A program made the translations under genes and the position numbers. From Roseibacillus sp. (lineage in GTDB: Bacteria > Verrucomicrobiota > Verrucomicrobiia > Verrucomicrobiales > Akkermansiaceae), in the NCBI GenBank assembly GCA_028821775.1, contig JAPKFB010000050.1:1-36117 (forward strand): a stretch of 36,117 bases of DNA. The letters run 5' to 3'. The notes beneath the pieces are model-generated. The model saw only the letters and a list, made by a program, of their open reading frames with translations. It did no database searches and had not been told where the DNA came from. Below are positions 24,504-33,891 of the stretch, one piece after another. Each line of letters starts with the position of its first letter. Position 1 is the first letter of the stretch.

Positions 24504-27098
24504 ATGCAATTAGCGTCGCACCTAACCAATCGCACGGCTCGCGCTCTAACCTTGTCCCTCGGCCTTGTCACCCTCGTTCCTTCCCTTGTCTCTGCTCAAA
24601 GCGACATTGCGAAGCTTGAGGTGCTCCGCCGGGCTGAGAAGACGCGACTCGCAGAAGAGCTTCTGACCGAAGGCCGTAAGGCTTTCGCAAAGGGAGAATA
24701 CGAATCATCAGTCCAAAGCTACACCAAGGCTCTCTCTGAGTTGCCGGGTGGCTTCGCAACCGCCGGTCGGCGGGCTGCAATCGAGCAGCACCTCGCTGAC
24801 GGAACGGTTGCCCTATCGCAGAAGTTCCGCCGCGTCGGGCGCTACGATGAAGCGCGGGAGAAGCTGGAAGGTGTTCTCTCGGTGGATCCCAACAACCAGC
24901 GTGCCCGCCAAGAGCTGGAGTACCTGGACGATCCGATTCGCACCAACCCAGGGTTGAGCTATGAGCACACCAGGAACGTGGACCAATTGCGGAAGAACCT
25001 CTACACCGCCGAGGGCTTCAAAAACCTCGGGCTCTATGATGACTCCATCCGCGAGTATCAGAAGGTCTTGCGGATCGACCCCTACAACTCCGCGGCCCGT
25101 CGCGGGATGGAGGGCATTCATCAGATCAAGTCGGATCACTACGCCGCTTCCTACGATGAGGCCCGGGCTCGCATGCTTGCTCAGGTCGATCAGGCTTGGG
25201 AAATCGCCGTTCCTCCTCCGGTAGAACTCTCTCCCATTGACCCACGCAACCCGGATGGTCTGTCCTTGGGAACGAGCATCGATTACAAGTTGAAGCACAT
25301 CATCATCCCGGTGGTCGACTTCGACGACACCTCGGTGGAAGAAGCGATCGACTTCCTGCGCCAGCGTGCCAGTGAGCTCGATCAATTCGAAATCGATCCC
25401 ACCAAAAAGGGAATCAACTTTGTCATTCGCAAGCCGCGTCTGACTGGTGGGATTGGGGTAGATGCCGCGCTTGATGCGGCGGGCGGACTCAACTCCATCG
25501 ACCCTGGCAGCGCCCGGGTGAAGGAGTTGAAGTTGCGCAACGTGCCGCTCGGCAACGTTCTGCAATACATCTGTGCGCAAGCCCGCTTGCGCTACAAGAT
25601 CGACGAGTATGCCGTCACTCTTCTGCCCATCGGTTCGGGTGAAGGGGAGGACATTCTCCTGCGGAAATGGAAAGTACCTCCCACCTTCCTGACCGACATC
25701 GAGAGTGGCAGTCCCGACGGGGGTGGTGCAGAGCCTGATCCCTTTGGTGGCGATGATACCGGTCTCGGAAGTGGCGCGCTCAAGCCCCGCCGACCGCTGG
25801 TCGACATCCTGAAGGATGCCGGAATCGATTTCCCTCCCGGATCTTCCGCTCAGTTCATTGCGAGCACCAGCACCCTGATCGTCAGCAACACTCCCCAAAA
25901 TCTCGACCTCGTCGATCAGTTGGTGGAAGGCATCATCGGGGGCACGCCCAAGATGATCAAGATCGTCACCAAGTTCGTGGAAATCTCTCAGGAGAATTCC
26001 GATGAGCTCAGCTTCGACTGGATCGTGACTCCCTTCGGTCTCGGGGGACTCGTTTCCGATGAACTCTTCCTCGGTGGTGGCACCGCCGGGAACGGACAAA
26101 CCCGTACCTCGGCGGACTTCATCAGTCCGGTGGCCTTCACCACCCTTCCGGGAATCCCGGCTGGTGCAAACCAGACGGTCTCGAACATCATGACTGCTTC
26201 CAACCGCTCCGGTGACAGCGCCGTGACGCGGAACAGCATTGACTCGATCCTCAACAATCCGAATCGCAGTGCACAGGTCAGCCGTCCCGCTCCTGGCATC
26301 CTGAGTCTTACCGGTCTCTTCAACAGCGGCCAACTCCAGATGATCATGCGGGGCCTCGCCCAGAAGAAGGGTGCGGACATTATGACTGCTCCGAGTGTGA
26401 CTGCTCGTCCTGGTCAGAAGGCAACGATCGAGATCATTCGCGAGTTCATCTATCCCACGGAATACGAGCCACCGGAACTCCCCAACCAAGTTGGTGGTGG
26501 CAACCAAGTTGGTGGTGGCCTTGGTGGCGGCGGCGGTGGTGGTGGTGGCTTCCCCGTCACTCCCGCAACTCCGACTGCTTTTGAGACTCGCAACACTGGT
26601 GTAACTCTTGAGATCGAGCCCAACGTGGGAGCCAATGACTACGTCATCGACCTGCGCTTCGCTCCCGAGATCGTCGAGTTCGAAGGCTTCATCAACTACG
26701 GAAGCCCGATCACCTCGCCTGCTTCTGATGCCTTCGGTAACCCGGTCACGGTGACCATCACCGAGAATCGCATCGAGATGCCGGTCTTCTCCAGCCGCCG
26801 CATCAGCACGGGCATCACCATCTACGACGGTCACACCGTTGCGGTCGGTGGCCTCATGCGCGAAGATGTGCAGGCTGTGGAAGACAGTGTGCCGATCCTC
26901 GGTGACATTCCGCTTCTCGGCCGTCTTTTCCAGAGCAGCTCCCAAAACCACATCAAGAGCAACCTGATCATCTTTGTGACGGCCAATCTCATCGATGCGG
27001 CGGGCAAGAATATCCGCGAAAACGCCTCCCAGCCTGATACCACCGGTCCGGTGGGCACAGGTCTTGGTGGTGCCCCCGGAGTTCTCCCACCTCTCTAG
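24504..27098 (+). CDS. Outer-membrane secretin (PilQ/GspD-like, Amuc_1098-like)
   Basis: The protein has 864 aa. ATG 24504 gives a signal peptide (QLASHLTNRTARALTLSLG ending at PSLVSAQ); the frame is also open from ATG 24423, which would prepend 27 polar residues. Residues about 30-205 are TPR-like repeats (RKAFAKGEYESSVQSYTKAL, GLYDDSIREYQKVLRIDP). A secretin N-like region lies at about 260-490 (PVVDFDDTSVEEAIDFLRQ, STSTLIVSNTPQNLDLVDQ). The secretin core is at about 600-840: MTAPSVTARPGQKATIEI, TRNTGVTLEIEPNVG, GHTVAVGGLMREDVQ, VPILGDIPLLGRLFQ and SNLIIFVTANLID, all classic. It forms the outer-membrane pore of the pilus/secretion complex. A Gly-rich insertion with an 18-bp DNA repeat lies in the core at about 660-683. 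Confidence 0.92.
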   Translation: MQLASHLTNRTARALTLSLGLVTLVPSLVSAQSDIAKLEVLRRAEKTRLAEELLTEGRKAFAKGEYESSVQSYTKALSELPGGFATAGRRAAIEQHLADGTVALSQKFRRVGRYDEAREKLEGVLSVDPNNQRARQELEYLDDPIRTNPGLSYEHTRNVDQLRKNLYTAEGFKNLGLYDDSIREYQKVLRIDPYNSAARRGMEGIHQIKSDHYAASYDEARARMLAQVDQAWEIAVPPPVELSPIDPRNPDGLSLGTSIDYKLKHIIIPVVDFDDTSVEEAIDFLRQRASELDQFEIDPTKKGINFVIRKPRLTGGIGVDAALDAAGGLNSIDPGSARVKELKLRNVPLGNVLQYICAQARLRYKIDEYAVTLLPIGSGEGEDILLRKWKVPPTFLTDIESGSPDGGGAEPDPFGGDDTGLGSGALKPRRPLVDILKDAGIDFPPGSSAQFIASTSTLIVSNTPQNLDLVDQLVEGIIGGTPKMIKIVTKFVEISQENSDELSFDWIVTPFGLGGLVSDELFLGGGTAGNGQTRTSADFISPVAFTTLPGIPAGANQTVSNIMTASNRSGDSAVTRNSIDSILNNPNRSAQVSRPAPGILSLTGLFNSGQLQMIMRGLAQKKGADIMTAPSVTARPGQKATIEIIREFIYPTEYEPPELPNQVGGGNQVGGGLGGGGGGGGGFPVTPATPTAFETRNTGVTLEIEPNVGANDYVIDLRFAPEIVEFEGFINYGSPITSPASDAFGNPVTVTITENRIEMPVFSSRRISTGITIYDGHTVAVGGLMREDVQAVEDSVPILGDIPLLGRLFQSSSQNHIKSNLIIFVTANLIDAAGKNIRENASQPDTTGPVGTGLGGAPGVLPPL
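26483..26551 (+). repeat. 18-bp tandem repeat plus glycine codon run inside the secretin gene
   Basis: 26483-26500 and 26501-26518 are identical 18-bp units encoding NQVGGG. They are followed by GGT/GGC codons for a run of nine glycines. Such sequence is prone to slippage by multiples of three, so the loop length may vary between strains. Confidence 0.85.
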
Positions 27099-27121
27099 GG
27101 CCGAGCCGAATTCAATTTCAA

Positions 27122-27152
27122 AACTCGACGGCTTCGGCTGTCGGGTTTTTTT
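27122..27152 (+). terminator. Rho-independent terminator with UUCG loop
   Basis: AACTCGACGGC (27122-27132) pairs with GCTGTCGGGTT (27137-27147), using two G-U pairs, across a TTCG tetraloop. It runs into seven T residues at 27146-27152. It lies 24 bp past the secretin stop and should end the pilus operon. Confidence 0.9.
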
Positions 27153-27225
27153 GTGATCGGGAATTTCGGATCGCAGAATTCTGATTTCAGAGTATTCATT
27201 TCAGGATCTGTTCCTGAGAACTGAG

Positions 27226-29436
27226 ATGCAAATGCACAGCTTCGCGCTCACCGGCGGAATCGCCACCGGAAAGTCGACCTTCGGGCGAATCCTCAAGGAA
27301 TTGAGGCCCGAGGCCGTCCTCTTTGATTGCGATGCGGCCGTGCATCGTTTGCTTGGAGAGGAGGAAGTCGCGTCCCTGATCGTGAAAGCCTTGGGTTCAG
27401 CGGTAACGGTAGGCGGGGTCCTGGACCGGGAAAAGCTCCGGGAAGTGATCTTCGCGGACGAAAGGCCACGCCGCACCTTGGAGGGAGTGTTGCATCCCCG
27501 GGTGCGGGAGGAATGTCTTGAAATGCAGAGGGAAACTGCTATCAATGGCGTGTCGTCTTTGTTCGTCGCGGACGTTCCGCTCCTCTTCGAAAGCGGTTTC
27601 GACTTTGGATACGAGCGCTCCCTTCTGGTCGCCACCACTCGTGAAACCCAGTTGGCTCGCCTCAAATCCCGCAACGGATTCGACAACACCCTCGCAGAGG
27701 CCATCCTCGCTACCCAGATTCCCATCCTGGAGAAACTCCGGCGCGCGGATGTGGTCTTCTGGAACGAAGGATCTGAGGAAGTCCTGCGTCACCAGATCTC
27801 TCGCTTTCTCCAGACACTCGAATCCATGGCTGCCAAAAAGAAGACAACTAAGAAAAAGACTGCCGCCAAAAAGTCGGTAGTAAAGAAGAAGGCCGCCAAG
27901 AAGGCCGCCAGGAAAGCGGCGCCCAAAAAGAAGGCCGCCAAGACTGAAAGCAAGGTGAAGGCCGAGCCCAGGGCCGAAGCGAAGGGCAAGGACGAGATCC
28001 CTGAAGAGGAGGTCACTCCTCTCGTCGAAGAGAGTGAAGGCCTGGTGAAAACGTCGGGTGGGAAAGACGCGGATCCCGCCCCCTCGGAGGCGGTGGCTTC
28101 CGAGGCGAGCGACCCTGCGCCCGCACTCGTCCCTGAAAAGGATCGCGAACCTGAGCCCGAACCGACTTTCGATGTCCCCGAACAAATCGATGTGAACGAA
28201 TTTCGGGAACGGTCCTTGGCCAAACTTCTCGACCTTGCTGCGGAGTATCCCATTCGCGCCACGGGCGCCCTCGGAAAGAGAGCGCTCATTTTTGACCTGC
28301 TCTCCTTTTGCTCCACCCACGGCACCGTGTTGGAAGCGGAGGGAATCCTGGAACAGGCGAAGGAAAATTATGCCATGTTGCGCGATCCCAAGCGCAGCTT
28401 TCGAACGGCGCCCGACGACTTTTATGTCGGGGGAAATTTGCTCAAGCAACATGGCTTGCGTGCCGGCCAGAAAGTAAAAGTGAGGCTTCGCGCACCGCGC
28501 GAGCGCGACAAGTATCTCTCTGCGCTGGAGATTCTCACCATCGAAGGCAACCCGCCCGAGGAGTTTGAGACGGAGAAGGACTTTGATCAGCTGACCTCGC
28601 TCTTTCCCGAGGATCGGTTCGTCTTGGAGCGACCTGGGGAGGACGCGCTGGCAGTCCGGCTCATTGACATTGTGGCTCCAATCGGCAAGGGCCAGCGGGC
28701 TCTCATCGTCGCTCCGCCACGCGGGGGCAAAACGATCCTTTTGAAGGAGATCGCCAAGTCGATCGCAGCCAATCACCGTGAATCAAAACTGATCATCCTT
28801 CTTCTGGATGAACGCCCGGAGGAGGTGACCGACTTTGAAGAGACCGTGGATGCGGATGTCTTCAGTTCCACCTTCGACGAGCCTGCCAAGCGTCACGCCC
28901 AGGTTTCGGACCTCGTGCTCGAACGCGCGCGGCGGCTGGTGGAGTTGGGCCAGGATGTCGTGATCCTTCTCGACAGTCTGACTCGCCTCGCGCGGGGCTA
29001 TAATAATTCACAACGGGGTGGGGGACCGATTGGATCCGGGGGCCTGAGCCCCAACGCTCTCCAGAAATCCCGCAAGTTCTTTGGAGCCGCTCGCAACCTG
29101 GAAGAGGGAGGGAGCCTCACGATCGTGGCGACCTGCCTCATCGAGACCGAAAGCCGGATGGACGACATCATCTTCGAGGAACTGAAGGGAACGGGCAATA
29201 TGGAGATCCGCCTCGACCGCGAACTGGCAGAAAGCCGGATTTTTCCTGCGGTGCACATTCCTCAGAGTGGCACTCGGAATGACGATCGGCTCTATCATCC
29301 CCAGGAGATGGAAAAGGTCATCGAGATCCGCCGCCAGCTCACCACTCTTCCTATTGGGGAGGCCTTGGAGACTCTCCTGAGGCAGCTCGCGAAGAACTCA
29401 ACCAACGCAGAGCTTTTGATGAGAGGGATAATTTAA
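27226..29436 (+). CDS. rho: Dephospho-CoA kinase fused in frame to transcription termination factor Rho
   Basis: One 736-aa open frame. Residues 1-200 are CoaE: the P-loop GGIATGKS (10-17), [34 protein letters not shown] and [16 protein letters not shown] are typical. CoaE phosphorylates dephospho-CoA, the last step of coenzyme A synthesis. Residues 201-240 are a Lys/Ala-rich tail, and the remainder is Rho. The Rho part has an RNA-binding domain ([20 protein letters not shown]), Walker A (APPRGGKT, near 496), [49 protein letters not shown] and the R-loop GTGNMEIRL. Rho is the hexameric RNA helicase that ends transcription. Met201 (ATG 27826) would be a natural Rho start, but I see no ribosome-binding site before it. 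Either a true bifunctional fusion or an internal start is possible. Confidence 0.88.
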   Translation: MQMHSFALTGGIATGKSTFGRILKELRPEAVLFDCDAAVHRLLGEEEVASLIVKALGSAVTVGGVLDREKLREVIFADERPRRTLEGVLHPRVREECLEMQRETAINGVSSLFVADVPLLFESGFDFGYERSLLVATTRETQLARLKSRNGFDNTLAEAILATQIPILEKLRRADVVFWNEGSEEVLRHQISRFLQTLESMAAKKKTTKKKTAAKKSVVKKKAAKKAARKAAPKKKAAKTESKVKAEPRAEAKGKDEIPEEEVTPLVEESEGLVKTSGGKDADPAPSEAVASEASDPAPALVPEKDREPEPEPTFDVPEQIDVNEFRERSLAKLLDLAAEYPIRATGALGKRALIFDLLSFCSTHGTVLEAEGILEQAKENYAMLRDPKRSFRTAPDDFYVGGNLLKQHGLRAGQKVKVRLRAPRERDKYLSALEILTIEGNPPEEFETEKDFDQLTSLFPEDRFVLERPGEDALAVRLIDIVAPIGKGQRALIVAPPRGGKTILLKEIAKSIAANHRESKLIILLLDERPEEVTDFEETVDADVFSSTFDEPAKRHAQVSDLVLERARRLVELGQDVVILLDSLTRLARGYNNSQRGGGPIGSGGLSPNALQKSRKFFGAARNLEEGGSLTIVATCLIETESRMDDIIFEELKGTGNMEIRLDRELAESRIFPAVHIPQSGTRNDDRLYHPQEMEKVIEIRRQLTTLPIGEALETLLRQLAKNSTNAELLMRGII

Positions 29437-29447
29437 GTGAATAAATC

Positions 29448-29460
29448 GAGCCCTTGGCTC
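29448..29460 (+). terminator. Weak hairpin after the coaE-rho gene
   Basis: GAGCC CTT GGCTC is a 5-bp stem with a 3-base loop, 12 bp after the stop codon, followed only by CTCTATT. It is short and lacks a real T-tract. Confidence 0.25.
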
Positions 29461-29574
29461 CTCTATTAGGGTTAGGGTCAGGTTGGCGCGTCCGGCGTCA
29501 TGACAATGCCCACACGGTATTTACGAATTTCTGCTTGCAGAGTTGACCTTCAGGCCCGAAAAAAGAGCGTTCCT

Positions 29575-32061
29575 ATGCCTTCGAACATACCTAAGAGCCT
29601 GCTTGCAGTTACGATTGCGTTTCTGAGTTCAAATCTGGCACCCGCGCAGGGTCCGGTTTTCAGTTGGAGAGACCTCGCGGAATGGCGTCAGACTGGACCC
29701 AATTCTTCGTTCTACATGGGCGGAAACACCGGGATTTATTTTCAGGATGGATCCTGGTCGCTCTCGGGCTGTTTTCAACCCTCCACCACCATCATTTCTC
29801 CGAACATTTTTTGTCCCCTCGGAACGACGGGCTTCATTGCCCAGGGCGATGTCGATTTCGACGGAGTGAACGACCAAGGTTCCTTCTGGTCGATCGATCA
29901 AATTGCCCGCGCCTCGGTCATTGAACCCTTCCGGCCGGATCAGTTTTTGATTCTCTCGGCCCCGCCCTCTGGCATCGCTGACGCGCTGCGTGAATCGAAC
30001 GGGGATATCGCGGAGATCTTTGAGGTGATCGATACCAGTGTGATCATCTGGTACAATGTTCTCGCTTCTCCGCCGGACGATTACGAGATCACGGTCTACC
30101 AAGCCTACCGTCCTTATGGACCGGGGAAAAAAGAAGAGCAGCGCCATTTTGATGATGTGCCTTGGGGAACCTACCTCTTCACCCTGCCACAGATCAATTC
30201 CATCGCGGAGCCTCCGCGACCGGTCCCATTTGCGGTCGACCACCTTGTGATTGCGGACGCCTTTCCAGGGCGGGGCGTCATCCCTAGAGGATGGAAGATG
30301 ACCAACGACGAATGGTATAACGAAGAGTTGGAGTTCGATCCCCGCATGTTTCATAAGCTCGAGTGGGGCGGGGTCGACACAACGAATACTCTCGCCACTG
30401 ATTCGCTGCGGTTCTCAGCCCGCGCCCATCAGTTTGTCGAGGATCACCCCGTGCGTGGCCCCATTACACGGGTTGAACGCGCACCAGATTTCCTCTTGCG
30501 GGGAACCGTCACCGGGATGGCCTGCGAGACGATCGCCACGAATCTCAATTTAGACTCCGTGCTTGATCAGGGTAAGAACTACGAACTCAACATCATCAGT
30601 GGCGAGCTCAAGGGAACGATTCATTATCCGGTCACGGTCTTTGGCACCGGCGGCGGATTGAGCTTCAACGAGCTCAATAGTCCCACCGTGATCACCGGAA
30701 CGGTGGTGACAGGATCCTTTACGGCCGCAAATGGTCTCGCCCTCTCCACCAACCGGGACCTCCAGACCTGCCTCAATTTGGGCGCAAGCTTTGAGCTCAC
30801 CTTCACGAGTGGGGCCTTGGCGGGCACCACCCAATTTCCGATCTCGATCTGGAATGGAATGGATCTCACGACCTTGGTCGATGTCTCGGCTTCGATCGTT
30901 GCTGGGGACACCTTCCGGTTGGATCAAAAGCAAGTTGCAGTGCCCAGCACGGTCCAAAATGTGGCCGGTTTCTTTGTGGAAGGGGATTTGGATCTCACCA
31001 GCCTTGTTCCCGGAGGAGACTATCGCATTGAGGTCACCTCTGGAGCGCTGGCAGGAAGCATCCATCAGATCACCAACTTTGGATTTCCCACCTCCTTCTT
31101 CTTCGAGACGGAGTCCAATCTGATGGGCTCTCTCTTGCCGGGAGACACCTATGGCTTGCGAACCTTCACGACGCCGGGATTCAGCCTCAAGGTGGGCGAT
31201 TTGTTTTCGCTCTCACAGACCTTCGAAGATTGGATTCAGGACAAGTATGACGCCGGCGAAGTCATTGCCACGGATGAACTTACCCTCCGAGCGGACCCGG
31301 ACCTCTTTCCCGGAGGTTGGAACATCAATGCGGGCGGTCCTGGGGAGCCTACCTTGGCAGAACTGGAAGTTGATGTTGGCCTCCTAGGGCCTCTCTACGC
31401 GGTCTCGCGAAAGGATGCGATCGTGTTTCCGCCCTATACCATTCATAATCCTGCGAGTGATCGCAGCGAGTTCATCCTGGGAACCTTCGACGGAAAATAT
31501 GAACTCGGCCCCTTCTTCTTCCGTGAGGGAGATTCCATGCGGGGGAGGTTGCACATGAGTCGGTCGTTCAATAGTGGTGGGCCCACCACGAACAATGCTA
31601 GGCGAACTCTCAATTTCGACGTCAGCTTCATTGATACCTATGCGGGGTTTGCAATTCTGGGCGGTTTGGTGGGAGATGGATTTCCCTTCGGGACGTCTTC
31701 TTCGGAACGCGCCCCCAGTTTCGACTTCGATCATGATGGTGCGAGCAATCTCATGGAATTCGCGCTCATGACCTCGGTGGTTGATCCCACCGACAAGCCC
31801 GCCTTCCAATATGCGCTCGACGTCGCTACCGGGCTCTGCACTGCAAGCATCACCAAGCGGCCCTCGGTTGGATCGCAGCTGAGCTACTTCTTTGAGTACA
31901 GCACCGATCTGGTGAACTGGACCACGATCCTTCCGGGTGACCCTTCCTTTGCGATTGTGCAGGATGACGAAACCACCCTGACGGTGACCAATACCCTGGA
32001 TCTGGTGGGAAATTTCCCGCCCCCGAGTTGCTTCCTGCGAGTGAAGATCGAGCTGCGCTAA
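29575..32061 (+). CDS. Secreted repeat-containing protein with C-terminal calcium-binding-like module (TIGR02597-like)
   Basis: The protein has 828 aa from ATG 29575, which gives a signal peptide (MPSNIPKSLLAVTIAFLSSN, then LAPAQ); upstream in-frame starts do not. The first 300 residues have many aromatic and acidic residues and no family I know. Three related segments follow at residues 336, 406 and 483: YELNIISGELKGTIHYP, FELTFTSGALAGTTQFP and YRIEVTSGALAGSIHQI. They are 70 and 77 residues apart and resemble the TIGR02597-type repeats of Verrucomicrobia. Near the end, FDFDHDGASNLMEFAL and YSTDLVNWTTILPGD form the same C-terminal module as the CotH-like protein at 1391-6115. It is probably exported and surface-associated; the function is unknown. 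A strong terminator follows. Confidence 0.8.
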   Translation: MPSNIPKSLLAVTIAFLSSNLAPAQGPVFSWRDLAEWRQTGPNSSFYMGGNTGIYFQDGSWSLSGCFQPSTTIISPNIFCPLGTTGFIAQGDVDFDGVNDQGSFWSIDQIARASVIEPFRPDQFLILSAPPSGIADALRESNGDIAEIFEVIDTSVIIWYNVLASPPDDYEITVYQAYRPYGPGKKEEQRHFDDVPWGTYLFTLPQINSIAEPPRPVPFAVDHLVIADAFPGRGVIPRGWKMTNDEWYNEELEFDPRMFHKLEWGGVDTTNTLATDSLRFSARAHQFVEDHPVRGPITRVERAPDFLLRGTVTGMACETIATNLNLDSVLDQGKNYELNIISGELKGTIHYPVTVFGTGGGLSFNELNSPTVITGTVVTGSFTAANGLALSTNRDLQTCLNLGASFELTFTSGALAGTTQFPISIWNGMDLTTLVDVSASIVAGDTFRLDQKQVAVPSTVQNVAGFFVEGDLDLTSLVPGGDYRIEVTSGALAGSIHQITNFGFPTSFFFETESNLMGSLLPGDTYGLRTFTTPGFSLKVGDLFSLSQTFEDWIQDKYDAGEVIATDELTLRADPDLFPGGWNINAGGPGEPTLAELEVDVGLLGPLYAVSRKDAIVFPPYTIHNPASDRSEFILGTFDGKYELGPFFFREGDSMRGRLHMSRSFNSGGPTTNNARRTLNFDVSFIDTYAGFAILGGLVGDGFPFGTSSSERAPSFDFDHDGASNLMEFALMTSVVDPTDKPAFQYALDVATGLCTASITKRPSVGSQLSYFFEYSTDLVNWTTILPGDPSFAIVQDDETTLTVTNTLDLVGNFPPPSCFLRVKIELR

Positions 32062-32087
32062 GCGTTTCCGACCCAAAGAGCACTTTT

Positions 32088-32122
32088 ACGGGCACGACCT
32101 CTGGTCGTGCCCGTAGCTTTTT
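32088..32122 (+). terminator. Strong rho-independent terminator
   Basis: A perfect 12-bp stem, ACGGGCACGACC (32088-32099) and GGTCGTGCCCGT (32103-32114), has a TCT loop. AGC and five T residues follow. It ends the transcript of the secreted repeat protein 26 bp past its stop. Confidence 0.93.
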
Positions 32123-32201
32123 ACAAACAGGCTTTTCGCACCGCGGCGTTCATGTTCCACTACGACGTGCCCAGAAGGTCTTGGGCATACCCCTCTTCCG
32201 A

Positions 32202-33254
32202 ATGATTACCTCGAGCGCTGAACTCGCCGGGTTGGTGGACGAACTGCCGTCCAATGGCTCACCTTTCGCCGGGATCGACCTGGAAGCCGACAATCTCCAT
32301 CGCTACGCAGAGCAACTCTGCCTCATCCAAATCTCGACTGGTGAGAAGATCGTGCTGGTGGATCCGCTTGAAGTTGAGGATCTCTCCCCCCTCAAGCGCT
32401 ATCTGGATGATAACGCGATCTGGATGCATGGCGCAGATTTCGACATGACCCTTTTGCGGCGGGAATTTGGAGCGCTCCCGCACATGATTTACGATACCCA
32501 GATCGCCGCCCGTCTGCTGGGGATTCTGCGCTTCTCCTACGCCAATCTGGTCGATCAGTTTTTCGACGTACAACTCTGCAAGTCCTCCCAGAAAGAGAAT
32601 TGGGGACAACGTCCGCTACCGGAGAAAATGTGCGAGTATGCGAGCAACGATGTCCGCTACTTGTTGCCCTTGGCAGACAAGCTTGAAGCGAGTCTGCGAG
32701 AGCGGGATCGCTATGAGTGGTTTGTTGAGAGTTGCTCGGCTGCAATGGAGAGAGTTCTTGAGCGGGACGAAGAGCGGGAAGATCCTTGGCGAATTCGAGG
32801 AAGTGGAAAACTCGATCGGCAAGCGCTCTCCTTTTTGCGAGCGCTTTGGGAATGGCGCGATGCAGAAGCGGAAGAGTGGGATCGGCCGCTCTTCATGGTG
32901 GTGCGAAATCAACAGTTGATCGTCTGGGCCGAAGCCCTCACCCGGGGGCAAAGGCTGGAGATGCCCCGGAATGTCAAAGGGGGACGAGCAAAACGTCTTC
33001 GAGAGACAATCGAAATCGCCCGCAAGATTTCCAAGGAAAAGTGGCCTGAGCGCCTCAAGGGGAGCGGGCGGCGAAGGGACAGTGCGCAGGAAAAACGTTT
33101 TGAGGCCTTGGCGAAGAAACGAGACGAAGTCGCTCAATCGCTCGAAATCGAATCATCAGTGATTGCGGCTCGAGCTGCTCTGGAGCAAGTCGCGTGGGAG
33201 GCCGATCCCGCGGATCACCTTCTGGGCTGGCAGCGAGCGGTCTTGGAGATCTAG
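32202..33254 (+). CDS. rnd: Ribonuclease D-like 3'-5' exonuclease with HRDC domain
   Basis: The protein has 350 aa from ATG 32202; the frame is open further upstream, but that stretch overlaps the preceding gene and its terminator. DEDDy exonuclease motifs are visible: GIDLEADN (Asp26, Glu28), HGADFDMTLL with the second Asp, and YASNDVRYLLPLADKL with the last Asp and Tyr. TQIAARLLGILRFSYANLVD and KENWGQRPLPEKMCEYAS are typical RNase D segments. An HRDC domain follows (LDRQALSFLRALWEWRDAEA, FMVVRNQQLIVWAEAL). RNase D trims the 3' ends of tRNA precursors and other small RNAs. The C-terminal 90 residues are rich in Lys, Arg and Glu. The gene after it starts 17 bp downstream, so they are probably co-transcribed. 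Confidence 0.9.
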   Translation: MITSSAELAGLVDELPSNGSPFAGIDLEADNLHRYAEQLCLIQISTGEKIVLVDPLEVEDLSPLKRYLDDNAIWMHGADFDMTLLRREFGALPHMIYDTQIAARLLGILRFSYANLVDQFFDVQLCKSSQKENWGQRPLPEKMCEYASNDVRYLLPLADKLEASLRERDRYEWFVESCSAAMERVLERDEEREDPWRIRGSGKLDRQALSFLRALWEWRDAEAEEWDRPLFMVVRNQQLIVWAEALTRGQRLEMPRNVKGGRAKRLRETIEIARKISKEKWPERLKGSGRRRDSAQEKRFEALAKKRDEVAQSLEIESSVIAARAALEQVAWEADPADHLLGWQRAVLEI

Positions 33255-33271
33255 AAGGAAGGATCACGATT

Positions 33272-33891
33272 GTGTCGCTGGAGGAGCAGAAACTGGATTC
33301 GGGTCGCGAGGCGCCCATCGCGCCTCAACCTTCCAGTCCTTCGTCGATCCGCTTCTCCTGTCCATCCTGTCAGATGGTCCTGGAGGTGGAAGCCTCGCTT
33401 GAGGGCGTCCGAGCTCCTTGTCCGGGCTGTCGCACGGAAATTGCAGCGCCCGTTCTCAAGGAGTCTCAACCGATTGCGGTCAAACCGCGTCCCCATCAGC
33501 CGTGGTCCCGGCCCAAGGAATCCCCGACGGGAATTGCCTCCGCATCCGCGCTTCATGATGAGCATCCGGCGATGGGGTTTCCGCCCTCAGAGAATCTGAG
33601 ATCCGCGCCAAATCTCCCGATTTCCAGGCAGGCACCCATTCCGTCCCAACGCGAGGAAGGGGGCAGCCGAGTCCCCGCGACCAACCTTCCCAGACGGCAG
33701 GCGAGACACCGTCACGGGAGCTCCGTCGACCCAATCGACTCTCTCTCGGAGGAGGACCACGACCGCGAGGAGCTCATCGTGACCCTCAAAATTGTGATCG
33801 CGATTGCGATCACGATCGCGATCGCTCTGGGAGTCGTTTCGATCACGAAACGGAGCGTCAATCGACCCGGTGCTGAGAGTCGGGAGGAAGG

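Noticed and set aside
24813..26951. A 712-codon open frame on the minus strand
   Set aside because: It is antisense to the secretin gene, its composition is Asp/Arg/Gly-rich without family motifs, and the plus frame has clear secretin motifs. Long antisense frames are common in high-GC DNA.
27397..28776. A 459-codon minus-strand open frame
   Set aside because: It is antisense to the CoaE-Rho frame, which has unmistakable motifs throughout.
33790..33835. Dense GATCGCGAT / GCGATCGC palindromes
   Set aside because: They arise from Ile/Ala codons of the membrane helix in the zinc-ribbon protein and do not form a spaced array.
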